From contig OX595996.1 of NCBI GenBank assembly GCA_951394045.1, forward strand, positions 124,001 to 188,000: 64,000 nucleotides of DNA, written 5' to 3'. The position numbers and the translations under genes were made by a program. Origin of the DNA: Nitzschia sp. DOCU1. Lineage: Eukaryota; Bacillariophyta; Bacillariophyceae; Bacillariales; Bacillariaceae. The notes beneath the pieces were generated by a model. The model saw only the letters and a list, made by a program, of their open reading frames with translations, ran no database searches and was not told where the DNA came from. Shown one piece after another: positions 35,324 through 46,573 of the stretch (its first letter is position 1; the number at the start of each line of letters is the position of its first letter).

Positions 35324-38300
35324 ATGAGGCCCATCATTCCATACAAGAAACAAAAAACCACCAGGAGAGGGAGGAAGATCCTTGGAAAAGTAGCTGCCGC
35401 TGTTGGGAAGCCGCCTCTGTTTCCATCATTCATGACAAATTCGAGGCGAGGTGCAAGGAACGACATCCGGGATCCTTCAGATGACAGCGTCGGACATGCA
35501 TATGCAAGTTTACCGGAGGAGCGAGACGACCCAATTGCGACAGTGGCGCAAGACGACATAAATGAAATAGAAACGGTAGCAGTTGAAAATGTGCAAGTGA
35601 AGAAATTTACCCGGGCAATGCCCGCTGCCTCGCTACCACAGACTGAATCCAACAAAGTTCAGAAGCCAATCAGTCCAAGTTATCCCTCCGAGATTGGAGT
35701 CCAGGCGTCGGCCACCAGGTAAGGAGGAAGTCACCTTGAAGAGAAACTGCTGGTATGAACGAGCATTCTAACACCACTGAACCGAAAATCTTAAGGGAGT
35801 CGAGTGCGCTATCGAATCATGTATACGGACAAACGAAAAGCGAAAAAAAAGAGCGGACAATCAAAGCTCTTGCGAATATGATAACAAGAGCGCAGGGCGA
35901 TCCTTCTGTCAAAGAGAAATTCCGCTCAAGTCCTGTTCAGTCAGAAACGTAAGTCGGGTGTCAGTCCAACGACTCAGAAATAGTTTTTTCCCCAGCCAAG
36001 ACTCAGAATCTTGTTTGCATTGTATTCGCCTGGGCGTCAAAAGCAGTGGAGAAGCAGTGACTGTCGACTACGATGGATCTGTGGAGTCTGGAGCTCCCCA
36101 TACAGATATGCATCAAACGAAAGGACGCTTTGCCACCCTACCATTCATGCGACGTCCGAAAAAGCATCCTGTCGAGGACATTAAAATCGAGGCATTTAAG
36201 TTTTCGCCAGAAGAGCTGTCGGAAGGGTAAGTTTACCACAATCCTGATAGACTTCAGTGGAATAAAATCTCACTGCTAATCCTGTATTGGCAGGAATTTA
36301 TCGGACGTTTCACTCCCCGCATTAGGTGCAGATGGCTCTTTTTCCAAAGCTTTTGATGATGTTCTCCGTCGAGCAAGGTCCGCCGCATCGTGTGGGGATG
36401 ACGAGCCAACAAGCGAGGGCGTGGAAATGGAAGCAACGACAGAGAAGGCAAACGTTTTCGGAACGCGGTTTTCGCTTCGTCGTCTTTTTGAAGCCGACCA
36501 CGGCGGGTCCGAAGCTGTAGAAACGAAGAAGGAGGGCAACTTCCTCCAAGGAGTTTTTACCAGGCCAAAAGAATCTGCGAAGGGTGAGGATGACCCTTCT
36601 AGCCTAGCCAACCATGCAGGAGATTTGCTGATTCCTGTACTTTCTGCTGGCTCTGAGTTGTAAGTCAATGTGCTTTGCTGGATACCCAGTCCCTTGTTGC
36701 GCCCACGGCTCATCTGTTGTTCCTCTCTATGGAAACTTGATCATGCAAGAATGAGCCGCGCACGGAAATCATTTCATTTCAACCATTCTGCTGAGGGCGA
36801 CAAGGTTGTGGAAGAACTCTCAGCGCTTAACGAAAAACAACTAGCAGCAGACGAGACTAAGAAAATTGGTCCGCGCTTCGTATCAAGCTGGGATTTCAAC
36901 GCCCTGGGCGATACCCTGAACGAAGTTCTTAATCCAATGTTGGAGGGATATGCCTGTGGCAACAATGTCGAAAGCGATTTCAAGGAAACGAGCGAGGCTC
37001 CCACCAAAACCTCAGCGAAGTCAGACGACATGAATCAATCTAATAACGAGGAGGAAAAGAAAGAACTACTTCGCATTATGCAAGCGGAGTTTGCCAACTC
37101 AAGACAAAAGAAGTATGCTATGGATAGATACATTGATATTACAATGAAACAAACGAATGCCCCGGAAAGTACCCGTGCGGACCACGAGGCGCTTCTCATA
37201 GAAATGATTGAAAGTCGGGGTCAGGGACGAATGCGATTTCTACCGAAAGCTGCCCCTGCTCCCAAGAGTGCGCTGTACAATTCTAGCTCCGATGACACGA
37301 CTGAGGAAGAAGATTCTTTGTATTCTGAGTATACAGACGACTACAGCGACGACGACACTCTCAATAGCAACAACCCATCGATGAACAAACAAAAGCGCGT
37401 TGCCTCTCTTTCTTCGAAGCGTCGTTCCCCTGCGAGCCAGGCAAGTCATTCGGCAGAAAGTCGCAACAGCAGCTACTACTACAACCGTTCCGTTTCTTCT
37501 GACGACTCCTACTCCGGAGAAGAGACGATGGATAATATCACCAAAAACGTTTCCGAGGAGGTATCGGACGAGTCTCGACCGAGGGCCGAAAATTCAGTCT
37601 ATCATGCGCCCACAAAGTACCGGCCTGCCAGCGGAGTCGGCCCAGGCCGCCGCCCCGTTACCCCAAATTATTACCAATTGGACACGGTGGAAAGACTCCG
37701 CCGACAAGGGTCCGCAAGTCTTGTCCAATCTCCTTCCGATTGTGCGGAGAAAGCGCTAGTAGCCAAAAAGATGACGAAACAACGGCAAGGATCGAACAGT
37801 GTGGTTCGATCCACGACGAGGTCTAGTAGAGAAGGATCTCTCGACGCATCTTCCGATTGGGCGACAGGCTCGAAAGATGCACAGCAGCAAGTCCTAAGAG
37901 CTCCTCTGCGGCAAGGATCGAATGGCTTGGTTCGGTCCACAGGCTCCTCTGACTTGGAATCGGCAAAGAACGCAAATGCGGATTGGGATGAAAATGTGGT
38001 GGTTTTCCCAGAAGAGACGAGGACGGTGGTCTCCGCAGCACCAAGCTCCGTTGCCAACGCGTCCCAAACACAAGGCTCTCGGACCACTCATGATTCCTTG
38101 GCGCCTCCTTTGACGACCACCGAACCAAGCTCCATTGCCAACGCGTCCCAAACGCCAGGCTCCCTTACCATTAATGATTCCTTCGCTCCTCCCTTGAGAA
38201 CCCGTCATGGTTCTCGTCGTAGCCACGACAACAACTACAACGGCCAAGCGACTTTGAAGTCGAATACTGCCAGCCGACCTTCAGGTCCTCCGAGCCAGGT

Positions 38301-38721
38301 ATCTGGTGCACCGTCCTATCGCACCAAAGGAGGACGAGTAGCAGCCGCAGCAGCCATTATTGATTCGTTTGCTCGAAGAACAGGAGAGGAAGCCTCTCGT
38401 GACGCATCGACGTTTCCCGACTTGATGCAAACAGGCAGTGCCGCTCTGTCTAGCTTGGGTTCAACGTTTTTTAGCGCTGGGGATTCCTTGTCGGGTCTTC
38501 ATTCAAGTGTCGCCCTGTCGAAACGATCTTGCACTTCCAACGTGGTTGTTGCGGACGAAGAAGTAGAAGAGAGGAAGGAGTCTACTAGTATTAGCGCCAA
38601 GGAAATGGATGTCTTGAAGAATCACGCGACGATTCTTGGCATTGATGTAACACTACTTGTCCAAGCTCGCCTCGAGGAAAAACGCCTCGAGCAGCAGCAA
38701 AAGAAGAAGCAGAACTCATAA
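35324..38721 (+). CDS. Five-exon, 1038-residue Ser-rich protein of unknown function
   Basis: Exons 35324-35718, 35796-35948, 35996-36226, 36294-36659 and 36750-38721. All four introns are phase 2, 47-90 nt, GT-AG, and the frame closes at the TAA of 38721. The protein has a basic N-terminus (RRGRKILGKVAAAVGK), an acidic segment with SSSDDTTEEED near 300 residues before the middle, and three copies of a basic RQGSxxxV-type motif (about 37710, 37790 and 37915). A ~29-residue tandem duplication around SSVANASQTQGS and SSIANASQTPGS lies at 38046-38193, and a C-terminal helix ends in a Gln/Lys-rich coil. No signal peptide, membrane segment or known domain. The RQGS repeats look like basophilic kinase sites (inference). 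Further 5' exons cannot be excluded. Confidence 0.72.
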
Positions 38722-38886
38722 TTTTGTGCCCGTTATCATGATAAGCAAACCAATTTGACATTGAATGTGTTTTACTTTAGTAGCACTGAGAAGCTCTTTT
38801 CTTACAAAGGAAAGAAGCATTTACCACAACTCACAGTGCCCCGATAGACTCTCGACCAAAAGATGCACAGGAAATATAGTTTGAAG

Positions 38887-39706
38887 TTACCACATCCACA
38901 TTGCCCCTACCAGGGAAACCAATAGTCCTAGCCACGTAGTTGTCGCAGTTGCCGATGAAAAGGTACACTTTTCTCCTTTCCAATTTTGTGTATTATTGAT
39001 GGAAGTTCTCAATTTGCTGATTTCTGCACGACTCGCTCCATCGTACTCCCACTTGTCGCAATGTTGTAACGTAACGGTACCATTGGATGCCAATCGTTCC
39101 GGCAAGGCGGATTCATTAAAGGCATAGGCCTCTAAACCCGGTTCTTGGAAGGATCCCGTATAACTAATAGCAGCCAATGGAACGACAGTAGTGCGGCCAA
39201 TACAATACAAAAAGACTTGTTCTCCGAGTGGACTCAGGACGAAATTGCCTTCGACAATGGTCCAATTACTGCCATATTTGGCATTTGCGCCATATCCAAA
39301 ATTAGATCCCTGTAGAATTCCTTCGGCAGGAACTGTCAACTAACCATAGAAAAGAAAAAGAAACGATCTAAGTGACAGTGACACCAACAGTCGGAAGGCA
39401 AGATTGCGACTAACGCCCACTTACCTCCAATGTTCCTTCGGTCGCTTGAAAGCCCGTTCCCGTCCAGGCATTATTCGTCAAGTACAAGGTGGGTATTTTG
39501 TCTGGCGTGATATCCACAAAAGAAAACAACACGACGATATTGGGAACTTCGGCCGACAAAAACGTAAAGTACAAGTCACCGGCGAGAAATTCATCGCAGT
39601 CGTTGGGCGCTTCTTCTTGGGCCGTGACTACTAGTGCAGTTTGTAGCAGCAACAGTAGCTGTAGTAGCAAAAGAGAGCGCATGCGCATCATTCTGTCAAT
39701 CATCAT
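38887..39706 (-). CDS. Small secreted or membrane-anchored protein
   Basis: Two exons on the minus strand: 39706-39425 and 39339-38887 (phase 0 intron of 85 nt), 244 residues. The N-terminus from the MMIDRMMRMRS start is a strong signal peptide with a run of Leu ending near VVTAQ. The body (CDEFLAGDLYFTFLSAE, then LTNNAWTGTGF, EGTLELTVPAEG and LSPLGEQVFLY) resembles the beta-sandwich repeats seen in bacterial and diatom surface proteins with a GDxxFxxxxAD...FTDNGW...GEGT pattern (family resemblance only). A hydrophobic tail (TTWLGLLVSLVGAMWMW) with no cytoplasmic extension is consistent with a GPI signal or tail anchor. Two Cys occur in the C-terminal half. Role unknown; it converges with the gene ending at 38721. 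Confidence 0.72.
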
Positions 39707-40035
39707 GGTGTAGTAGCAGAGGAATGAAAGATATGAAAGATATGTTATCGTACAGCGAGACGGAAGGAGTGAGACATTTTTTGGTGAGTTGAGTATGAGA
39801 ATGACCGATATCTTTTTGCGAATCGACCGCATGACGCACGGACGTACCAGGTATGGCGAAGCGAGGGAGAATCCCGCCAAATCATGGTCGAAGTAGTCAT
39901 CTTGGAAAGTCCGCGCGCCGCCATCCATCAATGCTACGATGTGTTTTGCCTCTCATCTCCATGCAATCGGCACACCCACATTGCCGATAGATGCCCTTGG
40001 TTTGACTCTACTCTAGCAATACTAGTAACATCATC
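39707..40035. promoter_or_regulatory. Compact divergent promoter region
   Basis: 329 nt separate the ATG of the secreted protein (-) from the ATG of PRPF6 (+), so both promoters must lie here or overlap the 5' ends. No specific element identified. Confidence 0.45.
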
Positions 40036-42963
40036 ATGGCCTCCCTGGGCAGAGCGGGGCAAGTCGATGACCGCCCCACCTACAAATCCAAATGGGGCGA
40101 ACCCCCCAAAGGTTACGTGCCAGGTTTAGGACGAGGAGCGAGTGGATTTACGACTCGATCGGATATCGGCAACATTGTGGCGCCCACCGCAGAGCCGGCG
40201 GAAGATGAAGAAGCAGCAAGTATGCCAGCTTCAGGGTCTCGGGCTTCCGAACAACGCGCTGCCAAACTAGCCGCGGCGGCGGCTGCAGCTGCCAAACTAG
40301 CCGAAGATCCCCCCAAATCAGCAGCAGATGAAGAAGACGATGAAGCCGATTTGATTTGGCAAGCGATTGATGATCGCATGAATGCTGCCAAGGCTAAAAA
40401 GAAAAAACGCAAGCTACCAGAAGAAGACGCGGCGGCGACTGCTCGTGCCAAGATTGGAGCTCAGTTTCGAGAACTCAAACAAGAGCTGGCCAGTGTCACC
40501 GAAGACGAATGGCTCAAAATTCCTGAAGTGGGAGATCATTCTCTCAAATTCAAGAAAGGCAATCAAAGTCTACACAGACAAGATACTTTTACGCCATTGA
40601 GTGACTCGCTAATTGAAGCCCGCGCCAATGCGAATAGCATGGCACCACCCGCTGGATCTACAACGGCAGCAATGGATGGGGCATCGACTACCATGGCCTT
40701 GCAAGGTCTAGGAGCCGCTCGTGGAACCGTCTTGGGAATGAGTTTGGATAAAATGAGTGATTCCGTCAGTGGGCAAACGGTAGTCGATCCACAAGGCTAC
40801 TTGACCAGTATGGCAGCAGCGACCATGGGCATGGGCACGACGACAGCTGTAGGAGACATTGAAAAGGCGCGATTGCTATTGAAGAGTGTCAGAGATACCA
40901 ATCCCAAACATGCTCCGGGTTGGATTGCTTCGGCACGAGTCGAAGAAGCCGCCGGAAAATTATTAAAGGCCCGAAAGCTCATTCAAGAAGGATGTCAAAT
41001 TTGTGCAGATCAACAAGATGTATGGCTCGAAGCCGCACGATTGCATCCACCCGAAGTTGCCAAGAGTATCTTGGCTACGGCCGTTCGACGCATTCCTACC
41101 AGCGTTCAATTGTTTTTAAAAGCTGCCGATTTAGAAGTCAATGAATCAGCCAAAAAGGCTGTTTTGCGCAAGGCTCTAGAAGCGAATCCGACCAGTTTGA
41201 CGTTATGGAAAGCCGCGATTGATTTGGAAGATGCCGATGATGCCAAAGTCCTGCTGAGTGTAGCGGTCGAACGAGTTCCACACTCTGTAGAGTTGTGGTT
41301 GGCTCTAGCGAGATTGGAATCCTATGACAATGCCCGCAAAGTTTTGAATCAAGCCCGACGGGCCTTGCCGACGGAACGAAGTATTTGGATTGCCGCCGCC
41401 AAATTGGAAGAAGGACAACATCATCATGATTTGGTCAAGAAAATCATGGCACGCGCCTTTAGTTCCTTATACAATAAACAATCCAAACAAGACGATACTA
41501 GTCAACAACAACAACAACAAGACGACGATGAAGTGGTGGTGACGCGAGATCAATGGTTACAAGAAGCCGAAGCGGCAGAAGCAGCTGGGGCGCCCTTGAC
41601 ATCGGCAGCCATTATTGAGCATTCGATTGGAATGGGGGTCGAAGCTGAAGATCGACAACGAACATGGTCCGAAGATGCCAAGGGAGCACTAGGGCGTGGT
41701 TCGGTAGCCACGGCTCGAGCCATTTTGACGCATGCGCTCCAACATTTTCCTACCAAAAGATCCTTGTGGATGCAAGCGGTCGAGTTGGAACGGCAATATG
41801 GTTCTGCGGACCGATTGGATGATGTTTTGAAAGCTGCATCGGAACGATTACCTCGCATGGAATTGTTTTGGTTGTTACGGGCCAAAGAACGTTGGTTGGC
41901 TGGACAAGTGGAGGTGGCCCGAGAGATTTTGACGCAGGCGTTTGCAGCCAATCCCGACTCGGAAAGTGTCTGGTTAGCTGCTGCTAAATTGGAATGGGAA
42001 ACGGGAGAAACGGAACGAGCCCGAGTGCTGTTGCAGCGTGCCCGAGAACGTGCTCCGACCGAACGTGTCTACATGAAATCGGCCATGTTGGAAAGACAAT
42101 GTCAAAAATATGACGCGGCACTCGATCTAATTCAACAAGGTCTCGAGGAATATCCAAAGTTCGCCAAACTCTACATGATGGCGGGTCAAATCTATTCCAA
42201 TGAAATGGAACCAAAGACCAAATCCAATCTAGAAAAGGCACGCAAAATGTACCAACGAGGCATTACGGAGTGTCCCAACAATATAGTCTTGTGGATCTTG
42301 GCGAGTCGACTGGAAGAGCAAGCTCATACGTTTGTGGATAAAGGAAGCAACAATGGTACGAATGGTACGGCTTCGGCTGCGGGTGTGGGAGTGACCAAGG
42401 CTCGTAGTTTACTCGAACTTGCACGGCTCAAGAATCCCAAAACACCCGAACTCTGGTTGGAAGCCATTCGACTGGAACGTCGTGCGGCTAGTACTAGTAA
42501 ATTGGCCGAAACCCTCATGGCTCGTGCCTTGCAAGAATGTCCCGACTCCGGCTTGCTGTTAGCGGAAACGATTTGGACGGCCCCCAAAGTGGACCAAAAG
42601 TCCAAGAGTACGGTTGCTATTAAACGCTGCCCCGAATCTCCCTTGGTAATTGCTGCCGTGGCGTCGTTGTTTGCTTCGGAACGCAAATTGGAAAAGGCTC
42701 GCAAATGGCTGGAACGTGCCGTGGTGTTGGATCCTGACTTGGGCGATTCATGGGCCCGATACTATGCTCTGGAATTGGAACATGGCACGTTGGAGCAACA
42801 AGCAGCAATAAAAGAACGTTGTTGTAAGGCCGAACCCAAACACGGACTGTTATGGCAGTCCACTGCCAAGGATGTGAGGAATTGGCAAAAGAGCGTGGGG
42901 GAGACCTTGGCATTGGTTGCCGATGCTGTTCGACACGAAAAGAAAGTGGCGACTGTACAGTAG
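40036..42963 (+). CDS. PRPF6: Pre-mRNA-processing factor 6 (PRPF6/Prp6), U4/U6.U5 tri-snRNP
   Basis: Single-exon gene of 975 residues, close to the usual length of this family (about 900-950). The N-terminus carries the PRP1_N signature (PPKGYVPGLGRGASGFTTRSDIG at residues ~24-46, ending in the diagnostic FTTRSDIG). An Ala/Glu/Lys-rich segment and the EDEWLKIPEVGDHS motif follow, as in orthologues. From about residue 275 to the end there are HAT (half-a-TPR) repeats with the ...LWLxAAxLE... pattern repeated many times. PRPF6 bridges U5 and U4/U6 snRNPs in the spliceosome and acts in the nucleus. A poly-Gln/Asp insertion (QQQQQQDDDE) lies near residue 495. It is probably essential and constitutive. 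Confidence 0.95.
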   Translation: MASLGRAGQVDDRPTYKSKWGEPPKGYVPGLGRGASGFTTRSDIGNIVAPTAEPAEDEEAASMPASGSRASEQRAAKLAAAAAAAAKLAEDPPKSAADEEDDEADLIWQAIDDRMNAAKAKKKKRKLPEEDAAATARAKIGAQFRELKQELASVTEDEWLKIPEVGDHSLKFKKGNQSLHRQDTFTPLSDSLIEARANANSMAPPAGSTTAAMDGASTTMALQGLGAARGTVLGMSLDKMSDSVSGQTVVDPQGYLTSMAAATMGMGTTTAVGDIEKARLLLKSVRDTNPKHAPGWIASARVEEAAGKLLKARKLIQEGCQICADQQDVWLEAARLHPPEVAKSILATAVRRIPTSVQLFLKAADLEVNESAKKAVLRKALEANPTSLTLWKAAIDLEDADDAKVLLSVAVERVPHSVELWLALARLESYDNARKVLNQARRALPTERSIWIAAAKLEEGQHHHDLVKKIMARAFSSLYNKQSKQDDTSQQQQQQDDDEVVVTRDQWLQEAEAAEAAGAPLTSAAIIEHSIGMGVEAEDRQRTWSEDAKGALGRGSVATARAILTHALQHFPTKRSLWMQAVELERQYGSADRLDDVLKAASERLPRMELFWLLRAKERWLAGQVEVAREILTQAFAANPDSESVWLAAAKLEWETGETERARVLLQRARERAPTERVYMKSAMLERQCQKYDAALDLIQQGLEEYPKFAKLYMMAGQIYSNEMEPKTKSNLEKARKMYQRGITECPNNIVLWILASRLEEQAHTFVDKGSNNGTNGTASAAGVGVTKARSLLELARLKNPKTPELWLEAIRLERRAASTSKLAETLMARALQECPDSGLLLAETIWTAPKVDQKSKSTVAIKRCPESPLVIAAVASLFASERKLEKARKWLERAVVLDPDLGDSWARYYALELEHGTLEQQAAIKERCCKAEPKHGLLWQSTAKDVRNWQKSVGETLALVADAVRHEKKVATVQ

Positions 42964-43781
42964 TACTTGTTGGAGCTTGATAAACGAAAACGCCGACGCG
43001 CAAGTCTGGATTGGTTGGACGTCGACTAGCTCTGCCGCGGAGCTAGCAGCAAAGCCCAGAGCAGAAGGTGCTAGAATCGAGGAAGAAAAGCGTAAATCCA
43101 TTGAAGGGCTGGCTGGCCAGGAGGGAAGCCGGACTTGAGAGAAGGAAAAGCAAAGCTCATTGAAGAAGAGCTTCATTGCAGGGCTGAAGCCCAACGCCGG
43201 TCTACTGTTCTGAAGAGTACTACTACTATTAAAGCTGCGACGAATGCGCGCAATCCAGTAATCGTCCGTGTCCATAATCATGATGATTCAATCCTCGACG
43301 TTTTGCCGCCGCAACTGTCGGATGACCATTTGAAAGGAGGTTTCGACTGTGAAGTAGTACTAATAGTAATAGGTCTAGCGTGATGTATATAGAAGACTGG
43401 AGCTAGCTAGATGTAGTCGCTTTGCAAAGGTTGCAATAGCATTGATCGACAGGCAGAGTTGACCGCTTCGACCAAAACTTAATCGCTCCACGTTCAGAGA
43501 GGTCTATGTTTGGTCCATCCTTCGATGCGCTGCGCTCGCTGCTTGCGTCATCGACCACACAAACGTGGCTTTGCGTTGTGTCGTGTCGGTGTCGTGTCAA
43601 CCACCCGTCCAACCACTTTTCTACGGCAACGTTGGCAACGAATCGAAGAACCCGTTCGTTGACTTCGCCGGCCGTGCCGGCCTGTGGGGCTCCAAATGCG
43701 AAACTTGTGGTTTTGTCGTTGCAATACCCACAAGAGAGGACCACGTCCTTTATACTCTTTAACATTGACAACAACCAGACC
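42964..43781. other. Intergenic, nothing recognised
   Basis: Short frames only. The frame of the next gene stays open upstream of its chosen ATG to 43506. Confidence 0.5.
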
Positions 43782-46139
43782 ATGGACTCGTCTTCTTCAT
43801 CGTATGAACGGCTCCAGTCCCTGGAACGCATCGGCCGTGATGCCGCCAAGTATTGGACGATGCTTCCCCGCGAACTCCAAACCGACAAGGAATTCATCTT
43901 AAAAGCTCTGCACAACTCGCCCCGTTTGCCTTGTAAATCGGACTTTGAACGTCAATTTCCACAATCGCTTCGATTCGATCGCGATGTCGTGCTGGGCTTT
44001 TGTCATCGCCCTGACTTTCAGGAGCTATTTCAAGAACGTCACTTGTTCGTTCCTGGTTGTTTAGCCTCCGATAAAGAAGTCATGATGGCGTATTGTCGTA
44101 AGATTCCACGAAGTCTTCAGGAATGCTCGGAAGAGCTTTGCAACGACGTCGAAGTCGTTCAAGCCGCCATTTCCTTAGGGGGGTTAGAATTGCAGTACGC
44201 CTCACTGAAACTGCAAGAAGATGCCATCATTGTTCAACAAGCCTGTCAATCGCATGGTCGAGCTCTGGAATTTTGTCCTCCGGGTCCGACTCGTGATTCT
44301 CTGACTTCCAACAGAGACTTTATGAAAAATGTCGTGCTGGCAAATCCCGGGGGAGGTCCCATGTGGAAACTGGCACCCCCCGCTTTGCAGAATGATCCTG
44401 AATTGTTGTTACAGGCTTTAAAGCACGGATTAGGATGGAGAGATGTTCCCAAAATCTTTAGGGAAGACTTGAGCTTTTTGGAACAAGCCTTAGAAGCAAA
44501 CTCCAATTTGTATTTGCAATTGACGCCTTGCTTTCAATCGCAACAGCATTTGGCTAGACAAGCCGTGATTGCACCCGATTCTACGCCGGATATTCACGCA
44601 AAGGCACTGGGACATTGTCCGAGTCTGGCCCGGGAACGGCCCGTTATGCAGGCACTCTGTCAACGAGGAACAGTCGAATATCTACAAGAAGTCTTAGCCC
44701 TGCCTTCCTCTCAAGCCTTTACTGACGATTTGGAACTCATGACGATTGCGGTTTCCAGAGAGGCGTCTCTGTTAAGTTTGGCATCGGAGCGCTTGCAAGT
44801 CAATCCACAACTGGTGTTAGTGAGTATTACACCCACATCGGCATGGAATACCCTCAAGACACTTCCGACCTCCATTATTCGTCAACATGTCGAAATTGCT
44901 ATTCGAGCGATTCAACTTTGTGTACCCCGCAACCTGCGGTACTTGCCTGGACATATTCCGGACGATTTATGGAGCGCCAGTCGTCCACTCTGTTTGGCGT
45001 GGCTCGAACGCGGAGGCCGCGTCTTGGAAGCCTTTGAACCCCTGCTGGTTGTACAACCCCCCTATACACCGGCCGATCTCGAATTGCCATTGGCGGTTGC
45101 CAAGTACAACTGGTCCGAAGTTTACAAGGTGGGAGATGCTTTGTTGCGTCATCGAGACTTTATGGAACAAGCCTTGAAATTGGATGGACGCGTCCTAAGA
45201 TTTGCTCCCTTGTCGTTGAGGCACAATCTAGAGCTACAAGTCTTGGCCGTGGCCAATCATAACAACAACAATAGTCGTAACAATGCGACTGTTGCATCCA
45301 CCTTGGGGGGCTCCATTGATGTACCACGCTTGGAGCAACACATTGAAAAGCAATTGACGCTGCATCAAACCTTTTGTCAAGATTTCTTGAGAGGTATTGC
45401 CATTGCACGACCCCATCAACCACCACAATTACGAAGTTCCTTGACCATGTTGGATCGGGGTGTAGAAACGTCTCAAGCTTTCAAGAGACTGATTGCCGAA
45501 TACTTGGGGGTACCTTTAGGAGAAACCTTGACGTTATTGCGCCGCGCAAATGAAAATTTGAAACTCACCACAACGACACGATCATCTCGCATTAATAATG
45601 ATGCTTCGGCTGCCGAAGCGGTAGATCCACAAGATCTATTCAGGCTCGAAGTTAGAGAACTGGATGACCATCATCGCGATTGGCCCATTGAGGATCATCC
45701 TTGGCCTCCTCATCATCAACGGGCTGCCTTTCAACCTCCCATGCGTGCAGCCAGAGCACGTGGACGCCAACCTCGAGGTTTACAAATTCGTATCGGTAGA
45801 CATGCCGATGGACGTCAAGAACGTCTACACGAAATCCGACAACGATGGCTGGGAGGGGGAGCAAGAGAGCAGGTTAGATGGGGCTTTGCAGGCGTGGAGC
45901 ACGGCCCAGGTAGAGAGAGAGGAGAACAAGAAGGTGCAGTACCCGCAGTAGCAGCAGCAGGACGACAAGAGGAGGACGACGATGCACTTCCTCCCCTAAT
46001 GCAACGACAAGACGTTGAAGACGACGATGAAGCCGAAATCTTGGACTTTGACGAGGATGATGCCGTCGGCATAGACGGCGGGGCCCCGTTTTTGGAAGAT
46101 TTGTTGGATCGAGCCTTGGACGAAATGCTGGATTTGTAA
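43782..46139 (+). CDS. DUF4116-type helical repeat protein with acidic tail
   Basis: 785 residues from ATG 43782 (an in-frame ATG at 43506 is open but its sequence looks like leader DNA). The body contains repeated ~45-50-residue units with the pattern L..D...V..A........A......L..D, typical of DUF4116 repeats found in stramenopiles and some giant viruses. Clear units lie near residues 35-180 and 190-420. Function of DUF4116 is unknown. A Gly/Arg-rich stretch (about residues 640-720) precedes a strongly acidic C-terminus (EEDDDALPP, EDDDEAEILDFDEDD) ending in an LEDLLDRALDEMLDL helix. No signal peptide or membrane segment. Between about 45664 and 45951 another frame is also open. Confidence 0.75.
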   Translation: MDSSSSSYERLQSLERIGRDAAKYWTMLPRELQTDKEFILKALHNSPRLPCKSDFERQFPQSLRFDRDVVLGFCHRPDFQELFQERHLFVPGCLASDKEVMMAYCRKIPRSLQECSEELCNDVEVVQAAISLGGLELQYASLKLQEDAIIVQQACQSHGRALEFCPPGPTRDSLTSNRDFMKNVVLANPGGGPMWKLAPPALQNDPELLLQALKHGLGWRDVPKIFREDLSFLEQALEANSNLYLQLTPCFQSQQHLARQAVIAPDSTPDIHAKALGHCPSLARERPVMQALCQRGTVEYLQEVLALPSSQAFTDDLELMTIAVSREASLLSLASERLQVNPQLVLVSITPTSAWNTLKTLPTSIIRQHVEIAIRAIQLCVPRNLRYLPGHIPDDLWSASRPLCLAWLERGGRVLEAFEPLLVVQPPYTPADLELPLAVAKYNWSEVYKVGDALLRHRDFMEQALKLDGRVLRFAPLSLRHNLELQVLAVANHNNNNSRNNATVASTLGGSIDVPRLEQHIEKQLTLHQTFCQDFLRGIAIARPHQPPQLRSSLTMLDRGVETSQAFKRLIAEYLGVPLGETLTLLRRANENLKLTTTTRSSRINNDASAAEAVDPQDLFRLEVRELDDHHRDWPIEDHPWPPHHQRAAFQPPMRAARARGRQPRGLQIRIGRHADGRQERLHEIRQRWLGGGAREQVRWGFAGVEHGPGRERGEQEGAVPAVAAAGRQEEDDDALPPLMQRQDVEDDDEAEILDFDEDDAVGIDGGAPFLEDLLDRALDEMLDL

Positions 46140-46573
46140 GGCACACGACTATAGAAGAGACGAGCGCTCTCTTTTTGGGGGGAGGACTGGGGCGCTTGCG
46201 TTTGTGCAGTGTCCGCTTTATTCAAAAACGGAAACCTGACGACAATGCGGATCAAAGAACTATAAAGTAGTGAATAGATACAATTTTACATCAACGAGGG
46301 CGGCCTTAGGGACCTTTGAGCATAGAAATAGAACCAGTTAGCCACGCGGAGCCCAGGGCAGACGGGAAGGTAGAAGAACCGCTGGGACTAAATAAGCCTT
46401 ACGACTCTTCCCTGTTAACATACTTGCGGCAATCCATCCAATGCTCAAAAGCTGTTGTGGAGCATCGTATCCCCGAGATGACGGGAATTTCGCGAAACGT
46501 TGAAAGCAGAGTATTGTAGGAGCTGATAGCGTTAATGTCCTATCGTGTTATCGTCTACTTGTTGAAGATACGT
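46140..46573. other. Convergent intergenic region, nothing recognised
   Basis: Lies between the 3' ends of the DUF4116-type gene (+) and the heat-shock-factor gene (-). It should contain both polyadenylation regions. Confidence 0.5.

Noticed and set aside
37800..37815. GGTTCGATCC-like string resembling a tRNA T-arm
   Set aside because: Lies inside a coding exon and no acceptor stem or anticodon arm can be formed around it.
43506..43781. N-terminal extension of the DUF4116-type protein
   Set aside because: Open in frame, but the sequence is Thr/Arg/Cys-rich without conserved pattern; ATG 43782 starts the recognisable protein.
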